Source of the DNA: Mesorhizobium temperatum
Lineage (GTDB): Bacteria > Pseudomonadota > Alphaproteobacteria > Rhizobiales > Rhizobiaceae
Direction of reading: 5' to 3'
DNA: 64,000 bases
NCBI RefSeq assembly: GCF_002284575.1
Contig: NZ_NPKJ01000068.1
Coordinates: 496,001-560,000 of the forward strand
Shown here: in pieces, positions 61,098 to 64,000 of the stretch
How the letters are laid out: every line of letters starts with the position of its first letter
Position numbering within the stretch: position 1 is the stretch's first letter
Program-made: the position numbers and the translations under genes
Notes under the pieces: generated by a model
Seen by the model: the letters and a program-made list of their open reading frames with translations, nothing else
The model's database searches: none
Told to the model about the DNA's origin: nothing

Positions 61098-63161
61098 GTG
61101 GGAGCAAGCGTGGAAACGCACGTGGAATCCGCTCGATCGAGCCTGGACGGCGCAACGGCCGGGCTGTCCGTGCGGCTGCTCGGACCGCTGACGGTCATCC
61201 GCGACGGCGCCACCGTGCAATTGCCGGCATCGCGCAAGCTGCGCGCGCTCTTCGCCTATCTGGCGCTTGCGCCACATGCCGTCGGCCGCAGCCGTCTGTG
61301 CGAGCTGCTGTGGGATGTGCCGAACGATCCGCGCGGCGAGCTTCGCTGGTGCCTCAGCAAGCTCAGGGGCGTTCTCGACGAACCGGATCACCGCAGGATC
61401 GAAACGTCAGGCGACACGATCGCGCTTCATCTGAAAGGCGTTTCCGTCGACGCGATCGACATCGCCTCGGCGGCCGCTGGAGGAATCGAGACGCTCGATC
61501 TTGAGCGGCTGAAAGCCCTGTCCGGGCTGCTCGTCGGCGATTTCCTCGATGGGCTGGAGATCGACCGCAGCCCGCATTTCAACAGCTGGCTGGTCGCGCA
61601 GCGCCGCCGCTTCAGCTCCTGGCACGCCGCCATCCTGGAACATCTCGTCAGCAAGCTCCCGGCGGATGCCGACGAAACGTTAGCGCATCTGGAAAAGTGG
61701 GTGGAACTCGCCCCCTTCGACGGGCGTGCGCATCTGACTCTTCTGACAAGGCTGGCGCAGCGCGGCCAGATCGGCGAGTGTGAGGAACATCTCGCTTCCG
61801 CGGCGCAGCTGTTTGCTTCGGAGGATCTGGATTTTGGACCCGTTCGTGAGGCATGGCAGACGATCCGCAGCGAACGACCTGCCGCGACGCTTTGGGCGCG
61901 ACCGGCACTCTTGCCCGCGGCCTCGCCAGCGTCAATTGTGCTTCCTGATACTGCCGCATCGGAGAAGGCTTCGCTTGCGGTTATGCCGTTTGTCGAGGAG
62001 GCGGCTATCTCAGGTGTTTGCGGCGGCCCCTCTCGCGGCGGATTGGCCGACGGCCTGACCCACGACATCATCACCCGTCTGGCCAAGCTGAGGGACTTCT
62101 TCGTCATCGCCCGCGGCTCGGTCTTTGCGCTGGCGGAGAAAAATATCGCGCCGGAAGATGCCGGCCGGCGGCTGAACGTCGACTATGTGACCACCGGGAC
62201 GGTGCGCAGCCAGGGAGGCCGCGTCGTGGTCGCCGTCGAACTTGTCGAGGTGCGCACAGCCAGGATCATCTGGGCCGAGACGTTCGAACGCAAGCCCGAC
62301 GACATCTTTGCCGTCCTCGACGATATCGGCAACAGCATCGTCTCGTCGATCTCGACCGAGATCGAGGTGGTCGAGCGCAACCGCGCCATGCTTAAAGCGC
62401 CCAACTCGCTGAACGCCTGGGAGGCCTACCATCGAGGTCTCTGGCACATGTATCGCTTCACCCGCACCGAAAACGAGCAGGCCCGGCATTTCTTCGGCAT
62501 GGCCCTGAAGCTCGATCCGACCTTCGCCCGCGCCTATGCCGGCCTGTCCTTCACCCATTGGCAGAACGCCTTTCAGCGCTGGGGAGACCGCGACCAGGAA
62601 AGCGCGCGCGCCTTTGAGGCGGCCGGCCAAAGTCTTCTGGTCGACGATCACAATCCGGCCGCGCACTGGGCTATGGGCCGGGCTCTGTGGCTGCGCGGCG
62701 AGCAGGACGGCTCTCTCATCGAGCTGGAACGGGCCGTGGATCTCAGCCCGAACTTCGCGCTCGGCCACTACGCGCTTTCGTTTGTACACTCGCAGTCGGG
62801 CGATCCAAACGCCGCGATCGGTTCATCCGACCATTCGCGTCATCTGAGCCCGTTCGATCCGCTGCTGTTCGGCATGCTCGGCGCCAGGGCGATGGCGCAT
62901 GTCCGCCTCGGCCAGTTCGACGAGGCCGCCGAATGGGCGCTCAAAGCCGCCGCCCGGCCCAACGCCCATGCCATCATCCTGGCGATCGCAGCCCACTGCC
63001 TTGCGCTGGCGGGGCGGCTTGACGAGGCCCGCACTTTCGCGGCCGCCATCCGCAAGACGCTGCCGAACTACTGCGCCGACGATTTCATCGGCACCTTCCG
63101 GTTCGAGCCGGACGCATCGGCACTGTTCCGGCAAGGCGCCAAGCGCATCGGGCTGGGGTGA
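61098..63161 (+). CDS. SARP/BTAD-type transcriptional regulator with TolB-like and TPR regions
   Basis: This 687-residue protein begins with an OmpR-type winged helix (residues 22-105; LSVRLLGPLTVIRDGATVQL). A bacterial transcriptional activation domain follows (110-255). A TolB-like segment starts near residue 290 (ADGLTHDIITRLAKLRDFFV), and the rest is TPR-like helical repeats (about 430-680). Such architecture is common in rhizobia for regulators of unknown signal. GTG 61098 is the start. It is divergent from the cysteine synthase and decarboxylase unit, its likeliest target. Confidence 0.87.
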   Translation: MGASVETHVESARSSLDGATAGLSVRLLGPLTVIRDGATVQLPASRKLRALFAYLALAPHAVGRSRLCELLWDVPNDPRGELRWCLSKLRGVLDEPDHRRIETSGDTIALHLKGVSVDAIDIASAAAGGIETLDLERLKALSGLLVGDFLDGLEIDRSPHFNSWLVAQRRRFSSWHAAILEHLVSKLPADADETLAHLEKWVELAPFDGRAHLTLLTRLAQRGQIGECEEHLASAAQLFASEDLDFGPVREAWQTIRSERPAATLWARPALLPAASPASIVLPDTAASEKASLAVMPFVEEAAISGVCGGPSRGGLADGLTHDIITRLAKLRDFFVIARGSVFALAEKNIAPEDAGRRLNVDYVTTGTVRSQGGRVVVAVELVEVRTARIIWAETFERKPDDIFAVLDDIGNSIVSSISTEIEVVERNRAMLKAPNSLNAWEAYHRGLWHMYRFTRTENEQARHFFGMALKLDPTFARAYAGLSFTHWQNAFQRWGDRDQESARAFEAAGQSLLVDDHNPAAHWAMGRALWLRGEQDGSLIELERAVDLSPNFALGHYALSFVHSQSGDPNAAIGSSDHSRHLSPFDPLLFGMLGARAMAHVRLGQFDEAAEWALKAAARPNAHAIILAIAAHCLALAGRLDEARTFAAAIRKTLPNYCADDFIGTFRFEPDASALFRQGAKRIGLG

Positions 63162-63268
63162 TCCAACCCCAGCTCGGCCTGACACTGCTCTAACGGTCAA
63201 GACCACGATCCTCGCCGGCCGAAAACCGACAAAAAGCCCCGCAATCGCGAAAGCCGCGTTAGTCGCAG

Positions 63269-63508
63269 CTATATGCCGAGCATCGTCTTGGCTTGGTTGA
63301 GGGCAGCCTCCGACCCTGCATGATCACCGGCCGCGTGCAATTTCTCGCCTTGGGCGCGCAGTTCTTTGACTTTGGTCATATCGGCCTCGGAGAGGGTCGC
63401 GGTCGGCAACGCCGCGTCGATCGCGGCCATGATGGTCGGGCATGATTTTGCAAAGGCTGTCGCAGGAACGACCGCCAGGAAAACCGCAAGCGAAATTGAT
63501 CGTAACAT
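63269..63508 (-). CDS. Small exported protein, hypothetical
   Basis: This 79-residue protein has a clear signal peptide (SISLAVFLAVVPATAFA, cleavage after AFA). A helical mature part follows (MTKVKELRAQGEKLHAAGDH), ending in QAKTMLGI. The pattern resembles small periplasmic helical proteins of rhizobia. Function is unknown. It stands alone after the SARP gene, on the opposite strand. Confidence 0.75.
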   Translation of the reverse strand: MLRSISLAVFLAVVPATAFAKSCPTIMAAIDAALPTATLSEADMTKVKELRAQGEKLHAAGDHAGSEAALNQAKTMLGI

Positions 63509-63726
63509 GGACGTTTCTCCCTCGCCGGCTCGCGGAACGCGCCGCGTCGACGACCGGCATAGGGATGGTACAGCTAATGCTTGGGTGTGCCAATCACGAT
63601 GATGCCGCTGGGTTCGTTTCTGAACCTTTCATCACGGCTGGTCGCCACCAACATCGTCATGTCCAACGCAGACGCCAGGTTCGCAGCAATCGTCGGACCG
63701 TCGCAAAATTCCTCGACCACAGCGGA

Positions 63727-64000
63727 TCAGGTGGGCTCAACGGATCTGACATTGCCTTCGGTATCCACAAGGCAGCGTGTCTTCTTTCCGCTGGCATCGA
63801 GTTCGACCTGATAGGTTTTGGGATCGAGCTTGCTCGATGAAACCGGAAGTATCTTCGTGCTGTCGACGCCGCTCGCCTTGGCGACCGCGTTAGCGCAAAG
63901 AAGCTGAAGGTCCGCCGGGGCCGTCTCGACCTGGGTCCTGGACATCTGATCCTGAGGAGGCGGCGGCGGCGCGCTGACGCAAGCGCTCAGGGCCCCTACC
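63727..64000 (-). CDS. Putative lipoprotein, N-terminus beyond the window
   Basis: The frame runs from the stop at 63727 to the window edge and probably begins beyond it. Near the edge it reads GALSAC, a lipobox whose Cys would be lipidated, then a proline-rich stretch and a mature part (LQLLCANAVAKASGVDSTKI and YQVELDASGKKTRCLVDTEG). The last portion recalls PepSY-like or small outer-membrane lipoproteins. Function is unknown. Confidence 0.65.
   Translation of the reverse strand, partial: VGALSACVSAPPPPPQDQMSRTQVETAPADLQLLCANAVAKASGVDSTKILPVSSSKLDPKTYQVELDASGKKTRCLVDTEGNVRSVEPT

Noticed and set aside
63509..63726. Short open frames between the small exported protein and the lipoprotein
   Set aside because: No frame has a recognisable product or convincing ribosome site on either strand; left unannotated.

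Overview
The window is about 64 kb of GC-rich alphaproteobacterial chromosome. Protein similarity, the gene order around hemE and the density of palindromic intergenic repeats point to Rhizobiales, most likely Mesorhizobium or a close relative. No tRNA, rRNA, CRISPR array or intact transposase was seen.

Layout. 0.1-12.8 kb is an accessory catabolic locus: an ABC importer, a Gfo/Idh/MocA dehydrogenase, a decayed amidase, an RpiR-type regulator, a flavin monooxygenase, an amidohydrolase, RidA and an SDR dehydrogenase. Its two divergent promoter regions share a 24-bp sequence that may be the RpiR operator. 12.8-20 kb holds an Lrp-type regulator, a saccharopine-dehydrogenase-like enzyme and a complete branched-chain 2-oxoacid dehydrogenase operon (E1 alpha, E1 beta, E2, E3).

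20-42 kb is the conserved origin region. holA, parB, parA, rsmG, mnmG, mnmE, rho, hemJ and hemE lie to the left, nearly all on the minus strand. ppsR, maf, aroE, coaE and dnaQ lie to the right on the plus strand, followed by secB, fxsA, a Tim44 protein, an MltA protein and an Smr protein. The hemE-ppsR gap (33.4-33.8 kb) has an AT-rich stretch and DnaA-box-like nonamers and is the probable chromosomal oriC. Four parS-like sites lie 7-9.5 kb to the left, in and between rsmG, mnmG and mnmE, close to parAB.

42-51 kb contains envelope and storage genes (a transglutaminase-like protease, PHA depolymerase, RlpA) and a sulfur amino acid operon: Rrf2 regulator, FAD/NAD(P)-binding protein, cystathionine beta-synthase-like and cystathionine gamma-lyase-like enzymes. 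51-64 kb is a second accessory stretch: a GlxA-type AraC regulator, a DddP-like M24 protein, an isochorismatase-family hydrolase, an HSL-type esterase, an orphan Tat-exported binding protein, a PLP decarboxylase, a cysteine synthase homologue and a SARP/TPR regulator.

About twenty palindromic repeats of at least seven types punctuate the gaps. One lies in frame inside the E2 gene and encodes part of its interdomain linker. Two types with different arms share the same 11-bp core.
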